Below, in pieces: positions 45,604 through 53,586 of a DNA stretch of 64,000 bases (position 1 is the stretch's first letter; each line of letters begins with the position of its first letter). The notes under the pieces are model-generated. The model was given only the letters and a program-made list of their open reading frames with translations. It searched no databases and was not told the origin of the DNA. Made by a program: the position numbers and the translations under genes. Where the stretch lies: NCBI GenBank assembly GCA_016710935.1, contig JADJTY010000012.1, forward strand, positions 682,001-746,000, written 5' to 3'. This DNA is from Chitinophagaceae bacterium (GTDB lineage: Bacteria > Bacteroidota > Bacteroidia > Chitinophagales > Chitinophagaceae).

Positions 45604-45686
45604 TGTCAGTCTGAGCCTGTCGAAGACGGGTTAGTTAAATATAGCCCCGGTTTCGACATCCCGATAGCTATCGGGACAACCTGACA
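45604..45686. repeat. Dispersed palindromic repeat, copy 2 with nested palindrome
   Basis: Second copy of the TGTCAGTCTGAGC(T/C)TGTCGA element. In its right arm the bases AGCTC are replaced by a block containing the palindrome CCCGATAGCTATCGGG (45660-45675), which also occurs at 47184-47199. Confidence 0.75.
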
Positions 45687-45718
45687 ACTTTTCAAACAAG
45701 GCAATAGCAAAATGAACA

Positions 45719-45967
45719 ATGAATTATTTTGTTGAAATAATCGGCTGGATCGGTGCGGTATTGATCATAGGTGCCTATTACCTGAATATTAATGGTAAAA
45801 TAAAAAGTACATCTGCCTGGTATATTGTGAGTAATTTACTGGGTGGCATTTTCTTTACCATTAATACGCTGGTTCACCAGGCTTACCCATCCATGATCGT
45901 AAATATTATCTGGGTGTTTATTGCAATTGCGGCCATGTTTAAAAAAGATAAATCAGTAAATGAGTGA
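45719..45967 (+). CDS. CBU_0592-type small membrane protein
   Basis: An 82-residue inner-membrane protein with three TM segments (IIGWIGAVLIIGAYYLNI, AWYIVSNLLGGIFFTINTLV, MIVNIIWVFIAIAAMF). The G-x-GA-LII-GAY-L-N start and AYPSM-N--W-FIA ending match the small conserved membrane family named after Coxiella CBU_0592. Function unknown. Its stop overlaps the start of the TIGR02757 gene by 8 bp, so they are likely co-translated. Confidence 0.75.
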   Translation: MNYFVEIIGWIGAVLIIGAYYLNINGKIKSTSAWYIVSNLLGGIFFTINTLVHQAYPSMIVNIIWVFIAIAAMFKKDKSVNE

Positions 45968-46514
45968 ATTAGTGAAACCCGATCTTAAAAAATATTTAGA
46001 ACAAAAGGTTGATTTATATAATCAACCTTCTTTTATTAAAGATGACCCCATTTCTATTCCGCACCTGTTTACAAAAAAACAAGATATAGAAATTGCCGGT
46101 TTTTTTGCAGCTATATTTTCCTGGGGCAACCGCACCACCATCATCAACAAATCAAAAGAGCTGATGCAGCTGATGGATTTTGCGCCGCATGCCTTTTGTA
46201 TAAATAAAGATCCGGGCAGATTAAAAAGATTGCTTGCCTTTAAACACCGGACCTTTAATGCAACAGACCTCCTGTATTTTATTGAATTTTTAAACTTTCA
46301 CTATTCCAATAACGAATCATTAGAGACAGCGTTTACAAAAGGCATGAATAAAAAAGACGAAACTATGGAGAACGGGCTGTCCGGGTTTTACAATTATTTC
46401 TTTTCGCTGCCTGATATTCCTGAACGAACACGTAAACATATTGCCTCGCCTGAAAAAAAACTCAAGCTGCAAAAGATTGAACATGTATTTACGCTGGATG
46501 GTACGCCGGGATGA
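45960..46514 (+). CDS. TIGR02757 family protein, N-terminal part (frameshifted)
   Basis: First 184 codons of a gene whose second part lies in another frame (46441-46755). The protein resembles the TIGR02757/DUF2400 family of Bacteroidota: DLKKYLEQKVDLYNQPSF, DPISIPHLFTKKQDIEIAGFFAAIFSWGNR and so on. Reading goes wrong at a run of eight A residues (46453-46460): dropping one A turns the last residues into SPEKNSSCKRLNMYLRWMVR, which continues smoothly in the other frame. The full product would have about 264 residues. Family members are predicted HhH-GPD-fold DNA-glycosylase-like proteins; activity is unproven. Confidence 0.8.
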   Translation: MSELVKPDLKKYLEQKVDLYNQPSFIKDDPISIPHLFTKKQDIEIAGFFAAIFSWGNRTTIINKSKELMQLMDFAPHAFCINKDPGRLKRLLAFKHRTFNATDLLYFIEFLNFHYSNNESLETAFTKGMNKKDETMENGLSGFYNYFFSLPDIPERTRKHIASPEKKLKLQKIEHVFTLDGTPG

Positions 46515-46755
46515 TAAAGGCGTTGATTTTGGTATCTGGAAAAACATTTCCCCATCGCAACTGATTTGCCCGGTAGATGTACACGTGGCAAGGGTTTCAA
46601 AAGAACTAAAATTAATACAAAGGCAACCGGTTGACTGGCAGACGGCGTTGGAATTAACCACATATTTGCGTACATTAGATAAAGCCGATCCGGTGAAATA
46701 TGATTTTGCTTTGTTTGGAACAGGGGTGATGGAAAACAAAACACTGGTTAAATAA
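46441..46755 (+). CDS. TIGR02757 family protein, C-terminal part (frameshifted)
   Basis: Continuation of the frame that starts at 45960. Conserved family motifs are all on this piece: KRLNMYLRWMVRRDDKGVDFGIWK, ICPVDVHVARVSKELKLI and DPVKYDFALFGTGV. The ATG at the beginning is not a real start; the true join is in the poly-A run near 46453-46460. The intact state of both parts points to a sequence error, a recent mutation, or correction by transcriptional slippage on A8. Confidence 0.8.
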   Translation: MPRLKKNSSCKRLNMYLRWMVRRDDKGVDFGIWKNISPSQLICPVDVHVARVSKELKLIQRQPVDWQTALELTTYLRTLDKADPVKYDFALFGTGVMENKTLVK

Positions 46756-46791
46756 AGATGACTGAATTATTAACAATACTTAAAACACTCA

Positions 46792-46840
46792 GGCCCTTAA
46801 AGTCTCTCCGCCGGTTGGCGGAGGAGATTTAGAGGGGGCC
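46792..46840. repeat. Bacteroidota-type palindromic repeat
   Basis: GGCCC TTAAAGTCTCTCCGCC, loop GGTT, then GGCGGAGGAGATTTAGAGGGGGCC: an imperfect 20-bp stem. It lies 10 bp before the start codon of the next gene, so it would be in that gene's mRNA leader. Confidence 0.7.
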
Positions 46841-46850
46841 GATTTCGCTG

Positions 46851-47174
46851 ATGGAGAATGCTGAATTAGTCCGGTTGATAAATAAGGATTTTGCAATTGA
46901 AATTGCAGAAAAGAGAACGTACAGCCAAATACATACTGAGCTGGCAGCCTACATCAATAATCTTATAAAAAACGATTTTGACAAACTGGTTGCTTACCTC
47001 TACCGGATTGATGTGAATGAAGAGAAATTAAAAACGCTGCTGCAAAAAAATCCCGATGAAGATGCCGGAAATATCATTGCTGCACTTATCATTGAAAGGC
47101 AGCAGCAAAAAATAAAATGGCGTAAGCAGTTCTCCCAACAAATGGGTGATCCTAACGAAGAAGAAAAATGGTGA
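46851..47174 (+). CDS. Conserved small helical protein
   Basis: A 107-residue acidic to neutral helical protein without signal or TM segments (LVRLINKDFAIEIAEKRTYSQIHTELAAYINNLIKNDFDKLVAYLYRIDVNEEKLKTLL). I do not recognise a domain family, although the composition and the LYRIDV-EEKLK pattern suggest a conserved cytosolic helper. It follows the TIGR02757 gene with a palindromic repeat between; TGA stop. Confidence 0.65.
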   Translation: MENAELVRLINKDFAIEIAEKRTYSQIHTELAAYINNLIKNDFDKLVAYLYRIDVNEEKLKTLLQKNPDEDAGNIIAALIIERQQQKIKWRKQFSQQMGDPNEEEKW

Positions 47175-47183
47175 TGGTTATTA

Positions 47184-47199
47184 CCCGATAGCTATCGGG
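47184..47199. repeat. Palindrome CCCGATAGCTATCGGG, copy 2
   Basis: Perfect 16-bp palindrome, the same as at 45660-45675. It overlaps the 3' end of the fatty-acid hydroxylase gene and supplies its TAG stop codon. Confidence 0.8.
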
Positions 47200-47902
47200 A
47201 CTGCAATTGTTCTTTTTTAGCCTTCCTGTTTCCAAACATCAATTCCTGCACTTTCTCTTTATCTTCCTTTTCTTTGGCAAGGTCGAACATGGTGCCAAAA
47301 ATATGATCCCATAAGGTGGAACTAACACCAAAACCCTGTTCTACATTTTTATAGTGATGCAGGTGATGGTTGCGCCAAAGGGGTTTCATCCATTTAAAAG
47401 GAGGGTTCCAGGCATGAATGGCGTAATGCATGCTGCCATAAATTAAATAGCCCGTTAAAAATCCCGGAAAAAAAGCAAATACATACGGGGATACTCCAAA
47501 TATATAAGCCGCCAGGTACATGATACTGAATAAGATCATTGCCAGTAATAAACTGGGCACTGCGGGCATAAATAAACGTTCTTTATCCCTTGGATATTCA
47601 TGATGGTTTCCATGTATCACATAAACGATTTTTTTTGCCCGTTCGCTTTCCGCAAAAAGATGAAATACAAACCGGTGAATGGTATATTCAAATAACGACC
47701 AGAAAAACATCCCGGCAATAAAGATTACCGTGGTTTGTAAACCGGTAAAAAACAATGTAGCAGTACTGAAATATAACATGAGGATGATGACAGGTAAATA
47801 CATTCCCCATATCACCAGCGGGTGCGTTTTGGTTAAAAACTCCAGGTATTTATTTTTAAATAACCTGGCCTGGCCCTTATTATGAATCTTATCGAAATGC
47901 AT
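47192..47902 (-). CDS. Fatty acid hydroxylase / sterol desaturase family protein
   Basis: Integral-membrane di-iron oxygenase of about 236 residues. Histidine boxes in order: HRFVFH, HGNHHE, HYAIH and HHLHHY, spaced as in the fatty-acid hydroxylase superfamily; four or more TM segments. I started at the ATG before HFDKIHNKGQ; an upstream TTG would add 13 residues. Possible substrates are sphingolipid or other long-chain acyl groups, which Bacteroidota make; that is inference. The last codons (SR, stop) come from a dispersed palindrome. Confidence 0.87.
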   Translation of the reverse strand: MHFDKIHNKGQARLFKNKYLEFLTKTHPLVIWGMYLPVIILMLYFSTATLFFTGLQTTVIFIAGMFFWSLFEYTIHRFVFHLFAESERAKKIVYVIHGNHHEYPRDKERLFMPAVPSLLLAMILFSIMYLAAYIFGVSPYVFAFFPGFLTGYLIYGSMHYAIHAWNPPFKWMKPLWRNHHLHHYKNVEQGFGVSSTLWDHIFGTMFDLAKEKEDKEKVQELMFGNRKAKKEQLQSR

Positions 47903-47979
47903 ACAATTAACAGCTACAAAATTAAATAAAAAATTATACAAACAAAATTATCAACCCGTTTTCCATGGCTTTAAAAGGT

Positions 47980-47987
47980 TATTTTTG
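47980..47987 (+). promoter_or_regulatory. Putative -7 element for the FAA hydrolase gene
   Basis: TATTTTTG matches TAnnTTTG, ending 17 bp before the ATG. The -33 element is poor (TTTT at about 47958). Confidence 0.4.
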
Positions 47988-48004
47988 AACTTCAATATAC
48001 TTTT

Positions 48005-49012
48005 ATGAAACTAGTAACATTTTTAAAAGACGGTCAGGACCAATTGGGTATTGTAGTAGATGGTAAAATTTATGCCATGGAAGCATTGCACAGTGATCTG
48101 CCCAATACCATGTCGATGTTTTTGAATTATTGGGATGAATTTATGCCGCTGGCAAAGGCTGTTCAACAAAAAATAATAGACGGTTTGGGCAGGCAGGAAA
48201 TAGGTGATTTTTTTGAAGATGCTGAAATTATTGCGCCGGTACCCCATCCAACCAGTTGCAGGGATGGTTATGCTTTTCGTCAGCATGTTGCGTCTGCCAG
48301 GCGTAACCGAAAAGTAGACATGATCCCCGAATTTGACCAATACCCCATTTTTTATTTTACCAATCACAACAGCATACAGGGTCCCGGCGATATTGTTTGC
48401 ATGCCCGATCATTTTCAAAAACTGGATTTTGAACTGGAGGCATCTATAGTTATTTGCAAGCCCGGCCGTAATATCAAAGCTGCCGATGCCGATGAATATA
48501 TAGGCGGGCTGATGATCATGAATGACATCAGTGCCAGAACCTTGCAGATGGAAGAAATGCTGTTAAACCTTGGGCCTGCAAAGGGAAAAGATTTTTGTAC
48601 TGTGATAGGCCCTATGCTGGTTACCTTAGATGAACTGCAACCATACGAAGTTCCTTGCAAAGAAAACCATACCGGCAAAGCCTGGAACCTGGGCATGAAG
48701 TGTTGGGTAAATGGCGTACAGGTTAGCGAAGGCAATGTTGCCGATATGGACTGGACCTTTGCCGAAATTATTGAGCGCAGCAGTTACGGTGTAAACCTCT
48801 TCCCCGGCGATGTTATTGGCAGCGGCACGGTTGGTACCGGTTGCTTTTTAGAATTAAACGGCACCGGTTTATTAAACAACCCTGATTTTGTACCGCAGTG
48901 GTTGCAGGAAGGCGATGTGGTAGAGATGGAGATAGATGCTTTAGGAAAACTGAGCAATACCATTGTTAAGGATGAAAGTGATTTTTCGATATTAGCACTG
49001 AAGAAAAAATAG
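48005..49012 (+). CDS. Fumarylacetoacetate hydrolase family protein
   Basis: Cytosolic C-C hydrolase of 335 residues. The FAH fold is seen in the central and C-terminal part: GYAFRQHVASAR, FYFTNHNSIQGPGD, the metal-binding DFELEASIVI (Glu/Asp ligands), GLMIMNDISART, KGKDFCTVIGPML, IGSGTVGTGCFLEL. The flavin reductase gene follows 108 bp downstream in the same direction. In related genomes this pair occurs with homogentisate dioxygenase, so a role in tyrosine or aromatic acid breakdown is plausible but not proven here. Confidence 0.88.
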   Translation: MKLVTFLKDGQDQLGIVVDGKIYAMEALHSDLPNTMSMFLNYWDEFMPLAKAVQQKIIDGLGRQEIGDFFEDAEIIAPVPHPTSCRDGYAFRQHVASARRNRKVDMIPEFDQYPIFYFTNHNSIQGPGDIVCMPDHFQKLDFELEASIVICKPGRNIKAADADEYIGGLMIMNDISARTLQMEEMLLNLGPAKGKDFCTVIGPMLVTLDELQPYEVPCKENHTGKAWNLGMKCWVNGVQVSEGNVADMDWTFAEIIERSSYGVNLFPGDVIGSGTVGTGCFLELNGTGLLNNPDFVPQWLQEGDVVEMEIDALGKLSNTIVKDESDFSILALKKK

Positions 49013-49017
49013 ATTTG

Positions 49018-49096
49018 TTTCACGCAGCGGAAGCTGAGTAGCCGGGGCCCTTATAATCTCTGCATAACTCCGCTCCCCTGCAAACCCTGTGTGAAA
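49018..49096. repeat. Inverted repeat flanking an intergenic spacer
   Basis: TTTCACGCAG and CTGTGTGAAA are inverted 10-bp arms with one mismatch, 59 bp apart, between the FAA hydrolase stop and the flavin reductase start. The material between has other short GC-rich pairs (GCCGGGGCCC). Confidence 0.4.
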
Positions 49097-49120
49097 AATT
49101 CGAGCTTAAAAATATAAACC

Positions 49121-50005
49121 ATGCTAACCCTTAACCTGAAAGATATAAAACCGGCAGATGTTCAAAACTATTTGCAGCACGCCATTGCACCCAGGCCCAT
49201 TTGTTTTGCATCTACAATAGATAAAGACGGACAGGTAAACTTATCGCCTTTCAGTTTTTTCAATCTATTTTCTTCCAATCCGCCTGTGGTGATCTTTTCG
49301 CCTGCCAGAAGGGTGAGGGATAATACCACCAAGCATACCTTACAAAATGTTTTGGAAGTACCGGAAGTAGTTATCAATATGGTAGATTATGATATGGTGC
49401 AACAAACCTCTCTTGCCAGTTGCGAATTTGCAAAGGGTACCAATGAATTTATTAAAGCCGGATTTACAGAAGAAAAAGCAAGCCTGGTAAAACCGCCCAT
49501 GGTAAAAGAAAGCAAGATCAAATTAGAATGCAAAGTTTTAGAAGTAAAGCCACTCGGTACTGAAGGTGGCGCAGGCAACCTGGTGATCTGCGAAGTGCTT
49601 TGCATGCATATAGATGAAAGCATTTTAGATGCCGACAATAAAATAGATCAAACCAAACTGCACCATGTAGCCCGGCTTGGCGGCGACTGGTATGCAAGAA
49701 TTGATGCAACCAATTTATTTAAAGTTGCCAAACCAAATACGCAACTGGGTATTGGTGTAGATGCATTGCCGGATAGTTTTCGTAATAGCACCATACTAAC
49801 CGGAAACAATTTAGGCCAGCTGGCCAATGTACATGAAATGCCGTTTGTGGATCCCGCTTTTCATGATGATAAATTGAAAAACATCATCCAGTATTTTTCC
49901 ATCAATCCAGATGATATGGATAAGGAACTGCATACTTATGCTAAGGAACTATTGGATGCCGGTAAAGTAAACGATGCCTGGCAGGTGTTGCTGGCAGATT
50001 ATTAA
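49121..50005 (+). CDS. Flavin reductase family (FMN-binding split barrel) protein
   Basis: A 294-residue protein whose first 190 residues are a flavin-reductase-like split barrel: HAIAPRPICFASTIDKDGQVNLSPFSFFN (FMN phosphate region), NPPVVIFSPAR, RDNTTKHTLQNV, and EVVINMV. The last 90 residues are an extra tail (PNTQLGIGVDALPDSFRNS...) found in the Bacteroidota branch. It probably binds FMN; whether it is a reductase or a decarboxylase-like enzyme is open. Its 3' end overlaps the convergent DUF4197 gene by 4 bp. Confidence 0.83.
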   Translation: MLTLNLKDIKPADVQNYLQHAIAPRPICFASTIDKDGQVNLSPFSFFNLFSSNPPVVIFSPARRVRDNTTKHTLQNVLEVPEVVINMVDYDMVQQTSLASCEFAKGTNEFIKAGFTEEKASLVKPPMVKESKIKLECKVLEVKPLGTEGGAGNLVICEVLCMHIDESILDADNKIDQTKLHHVARLGGDWYARIDATNLFKVAKPNTQLGIGVDALPDSFRNSTILTGNNLGQLANVHEMPFVDPAFHDDKLKNIIQYFSINPDDMDKELHTYAKELLDAGKVNDAWQVLLADY

Positions 50006-50703
50006 AATCCGTATTGGCCAAATACTTTCTTCAGCAAATCGGTAGTTCGGGCCGCAAAATTATTCCGGATGTTTTTTTCTTCCTGTGCTACCAGGTCAAA
50101 TAATGCATTGGTTGCTTTCATGGTTACATACCCTGTAAGGTCTGGGTTTATTTTTTTTACCAGCGGAATACTGTTGTATTTATTAACCATATCACTGTAG
50201 TACCTGGTGGCATTCACCTTATCCAGCGATGATTTAATGATGGGCGTAAATGCAGCAACCAATTGTGCTGTGGTCTTATCTCTAAAAAAATGAGTAGCAC
50301 TGGTATCGCCGTTTCTCACCAGGCCTATTGCATCCTGTATGGTCATGCTCTTTATGGCATTTACAAAGATGGGTTTTGCATAACCGGCCGCATCTTCCGC
50401 ACCACGGTTTATTTGCAATATGGCTTTATCAACCATACTGCCCAGTCCAATATCCCTTAATGTATTTTCAACCTTGCGGGCATCTTCAGGAATCAATATT
50501 TTGTAAAAAGCATCTTTAAAAAAGCCATCTTCCCGGTTTAATTTTAGTACAGCACCTACCAAACCCTGGCTTAAGGCCTCTTTAATGCCCTGGCCCGCCT
50601 CAGCTTCTGTAACACCAACACCGGTTGCCTGTGGCAATTGCTTAATAATATCACAACCATAAAACAGGCTGGAAAACAGGACTATTGTAAAAATTCTTTT
50701 CAT
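50002..50703 (-). CDS. DUF4197 lipoprotein
   Basis: A 233-residue lipoprotein (signal MKRIFTIVLFSSLFYGC, lipobox Cys17). The mature part is helical with the DUF4197 patterns GIKEALSQGL, VLKLNREDGFFKDAFYKILIP and FFRDKTTAQLVAAFTPIIKSSL. The family is of unknown function and widespread in proteobacteria and Bacteroidota. Lone gene, divergent from lysS. Confidence 0.85.
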   Translation of the reverse strand: MKRIFTIVLFSSLFYGCDIIKQLPQATGVGVTEAEAGQGIKEALSQGLVGAVLKLNREDGFFKDAFYKILIPEDARKVENTLRDIGLGSMVDKAILQINRGAEDAAGYAKPIFVNAIKSMTIQDAIGLVRNGDTSATHFFRDKTTAQLVAAFTPIIKSSLDKVNATRYYSDMVNKYNSIPLVKKINPDLTGYVTMKATNALFDLVAQEEKNIRNNFAARTTDLLKKVFGQYGF

Positions 50704-50790
50704 TTCTATTTTTTATGTAAATAAATATATGAAAGTATACTCGCAATTACGGTGCCGAAATACCAGAATGGACAAATCAGGTGTATGCGG

Positions 50791-50798
50791 TATATTTG
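50791..50798 (+). promoter_or_regulatory. Putative -7 element for lysS
   Basis: TATATTTG matches TAnnTTTG and lies about 92 bp before the lysS start. A good -33 TTTG is missing. Confidence 0.45.
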
Positions 50799-50813
50799 CA
50801 GCTCACAAAAAAA

Positions 50814-50843
50814 GCTGTTAGCCATTTGCTGTTAGCCATTTGC
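50814..50843. repeat. Short direct repeats in the lysS leader
   Basis: GCTGTTAGCCATTT occurs twice in tandem, then ACTACTGAC twice (50860-50868 and 50874-50882), just before the lysS start codon. They have the look of dispersed low-complexity Bacteroidota intergenic sequence. Confidence 0.55.
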
Positions 50844-50889
50844 AGAACCCCTGCTTTTAACTACTGACCAATGACTACTGACTAAACAT

Positions 50890-52416
50890 ATGAGCACACA
50901 ACATTTATCAGAACAGGAAATTATCCGCAGGGAAAAATTAACAGAATTGACCAATATGGGAATTGATGCCTACCCGGCAGCATTATATCCCGTAAATACA
51001 AGTTCTGTTTTCATAAAAGAAAATTATAAAGGAGAAGAGAATAAAGATCATTTTGCAGATGTGTGCATTGCAGGCCGCATCATGAGCGTACGGGACATGG
51101 GCAAGGCAAATTTTGCAGTGTTGCAGGATTCGGTTGGCAAGATCCAGTTTTATATCAAGCAGGATGATATTTGCCCGGGAGAGGATAAAAGCATGTATCA
51201 AACCGTTTGGAAAAAATTAATTGATATTGGTGATATCGTCGGCATTAAAGGATATGTATTTACGACCAAAACAGGCGAAACTTCCATCCATGTAAGAGAG
51301 TTCTCCATCCTTACCAAATCATTACGCCCGCTGCCGATCGTAAAGGAAAAAGACGGCGAAGCATTTGATGAAGTAACCGATCCGGAATTCCGGTACAGGC
51401 AACGCTATGCCGACCTGATCGTTAATCCATCGGTTAAAGAAACATTTATCAAGCGTACTAAAATGGTAAACTCCATTCGTGAGTTTTTAAATGAACGTGG
51501 TGCTTTGGAAGTAGATACACCGGTATTGCAAAGTATACCCGGTGGTGCAGCAGCCAGGCCGTTCACTACCCATCACAATGCACTGGATGTGCCTATGTAC
51601 ATGCGCATTGCAAACGAGCTGTATTTAAAAAGACTGATCGTTGGTGGTTTTGAATGGGTGTATGAATTCAGCCGCAACTTCCGCAATGAAGGTATGGACC
51701 GCACACACAACCCGGAGTTTACCGTGCTGGAATTTTATGTGGCTTACAAAGATTACGAATGGATGATGGATACCACCGAACAAATGCTTGACAAAGCTGC
51801 TGTAGCCACAAACGGTACCACCAAAGTGATGGTAGGTGATAAAGAAATTGATTTTAAAGCGCCGTACAAAAGGATTACGATGTTCGATGCCATTAAAGAA
51901 CATACCGGTTTCGACATCAGCGAAATGGATGAGGCCGGCATCCGGAATGTTTGTCGTGAATTAAAAATTCATGCTGATGAAAAATGGGGCAAGGGAAAAT
52001 TGATCGATGAAATTTTTGGCAGCAAATGCGAAGCCAATTATATACAACCCACTTTTATTACAGACTACCCGGTAGAGATGAGTCCGCTTACCAAAAAGCA
52101 CCGCAGCAAACCCGGACTGGTAGAGCGCTTTGAGTTGATGTGCAACGGCAAGGAAATTGCAAATGCTTACAGCGAACTGAACGATCCTATTGAACAGCGT
52201 GAGCGTTTTGAAGAGCAAACCAAACTGATGGAACGGGGCGATGATGAAGCCATGTTTATCGATCATGATTTTTTACGTGCGCTTGAATATGGTATGCCGC
52301 CAACCAGTGGTATTGGTTTTGGTATTGACAGGATCGCCATGTTGCTGACCAACCAGCATTCCATACAGGATGTGTTGTTCTTTCCGATGATGAGGCCTGA
52401 AAAAACTGATGATTAA
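50890..52416 (+). CDS. lysS: Lysyl-tRNA synthetase (class II)
   Basis: Charges tRNA-Lys. OB-fold anticodon-binding domain in residues 60-160 ([23 protein letters not shown]), then the class II core with motif 1 ([29 protein letters not shown]), motif 2 ([20 protein letters not shown]) and motif 3 ([13 protein letters not shown]). 508 residues, standard. Followed by its own terminator. Confidence 0.97.
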   Translation: MSTQHLSEQEIIRREKLTELTNMGIDAYPAALYPVNTSSVFIKENYKGEENKDHFADVCIAGRIMSVRDMGKANFAVLQDSVGKIQFYIKQDDICPGEDKSMYQTVWKKLIDIGDIVGIKGYVFTTKTGETSIHVREFSILTKSLRPLPIVKEKDGEAFDEVTDPEFRYRQRYADLIVNPSVKETFIKRTKMVNSIREFLNERGALEVDTPVLQSIPGGAAARPFTTHHNALDVPMYMRIANELYLKRLIVGGFEWVYEFSRNFRNEGMDRTHNPEFTVLEFYVAYKDYEWMMDTTEQMLDKAAVATNGTTKVMVGDKEIDFKAPYKRITMFDAIKEHTGFDISEMDEAGIRNVCRELKIHADEKWGKGKLIDEIFGSKCEANYIQPTFITDYPVEMSPLTKKHRSKPGLVERFELMCNGKEIANAYSELNDPIEQRERFEEQTKLMERGDDEAMFIDHDFLRALEYGMPPTSGIGFGIDRIAMLLTNQHSIQDVLFFPMMRPEKTDD

Positions 52417-52437
52417 AAATCAACCTTGTTATGAAAG

Positions 52438-52468
52438 AAGCTGCCGTATGATCACTGCAGCTTTTTTA
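52438..52468 (+). terminator. Rho-independent terminator of lysS
   Basis: AAGCTGC / GCAGCTT 7-bp stem and a T run (CTTTTTTATTT), 21 bp after the stop codon. Confidence 0.82.
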
Positions 52469-52551
52469 TTTCAGATACATTTATGATTTTCCTGTAAATA
52501 TTTCTTTACAAAAAAGTTATCTTGTAAACTCAATAAAATAATATTTTAAAT

Positions 52552-53586
52552 ATGATAAAGCGCATGAAGCAAATTGCAGCCATTGCTGTGGTATTGATCT
52601 TTAGTCTGCCTGTGCAGGCACAAAAAAAAGAACTGGGCGATGACCAGTATTTCAAAAGCAATTTTAAAGGCATTACCCAACTTCTTCCTGCTGTAGTAAG
52701 ATGGATAGATGACAGCCATTTTATTTTAAGAAGAGATGGAAAAAGTTTTGAGATCGATGCAAAAACCGGTGCAGAAAAAGAATATGTTGATCCCAATATC
52801 AACAAAGGCACTGTAGCAACTACACCCGAAATTGTTGTTAAGGGAAACGACCTGTACTGGAGAAAAAATGTGGAAGATATCCGGCTTACCAACGATTCGG
52901 CCAAAGAAATAAATCAAACCCTCAGCCCCGATGGAAATTATGTTGCCTATACAAAAAACAATGACCTGTACACGGTTAACCTGGCTACAAATAAAGAAAC
53001 CCGCTTAACCAGGGATGGCAGCGAAACCATTTTAAACGGCTATGCCAGCTGGGTGTATATGGAGGAAATATTAGGCCGAAGCGGCAGGCACCGTGCTTTC
53101 TGGTGGAGTCCGGATAGTAAGCATATTGCTTTCTTCAGGTCAGATGATACCAATATTCCTGTTTTTACGCTCACCGATGCCAATGGCTTGCATGGTGTGG
53201 TTGAAACCCAGCGGTATCCCAAAGTTGGTGACCCCAACCCCGGAGTAAAAGTTGGTATAATTGAACCCGAAGGAAATAATATTGTTTGGGCTGCTTTTAA
53301 TGAAAAAGATGACCAGTATTTTGGTTTGCCATACTGGAAACCGGATGGCAGTTCTTTGTTGGTGCAATGGATGAATCGTGCACAGGATAACCTGATCATT
53401 TACGATGTAAATACCATTACCGGTGGTAAAAGCGAGTTCTACAACGAAAAACAAAAAAGCTGGGTTGACCTGGATGACCAGGGCGGCCGTATCCGGTTTT
53501 TAAATAACAATACCGGCTTCATTCTTGAAAGCGATGTTACCGGTTGGAATCATTTATATTTTCACGATATGAAGGGAAGTTGGTGA
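52552..53586 (+). CDS. Dipeptidyl peptidase IV family, N-terminal propeller part (frameshifted)
   Basis: First part of a secreted S9B peptidase: signal peptide (MKQIAAIAVVLIFSLPVQAQ from the second Met) and the beginning of the beta-propeller with DPPIV-type repeats (LSPDGNYVAYTKNNDLYTVNL, WSPDSKHIAFFRSDD, PYWKPDGSSLLVQW). Frame breaks near 53571: reading ends GSW-stop, while one extra base there (DMKGKLVNAI) would join it to the next frame. The propeller is continuous on both sides, so this is a 1-bp deletion or sequencing error. Confidence 0.8.
   Translation: MIKRMKQIAAIAVVLIFSLPVQAQKKELGDDQYFKSNFKGITQLLPAVVRWIDDSHFILRRDGKSFEIDAKTGAEKEYVDPNINKGTVATTPEIVVKGNDLYWRKNVEDIRLTNDSAKEINQTLSPDGNYVAYTKNNDLYTVNLATNKETRLTRDGSETILNGYASWVYMEEILGRSGRHRAFWWSPDSKHIAFFRSDDTNIPVFTLTDANGLHGVVETQRYPKVGDPNPGVKVGIIEPEGNNIVWAAFNEKDDQYFGLPYWKPDGSSLLVQWMNRAQDNLIIYDVNTITGGKSEFYNEKQKSWVDLDDQGGRIRFLNNNTGFILESDVTGWNHLYFHDMKGSW

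Noticed and set aside
46453..46470. Programmed -1 frameshift at A-AAA-AAC
   Set aside because: The run is followed by C, but the shift needed is +1 (loss of one base), the wrong direction for that slippery motif.
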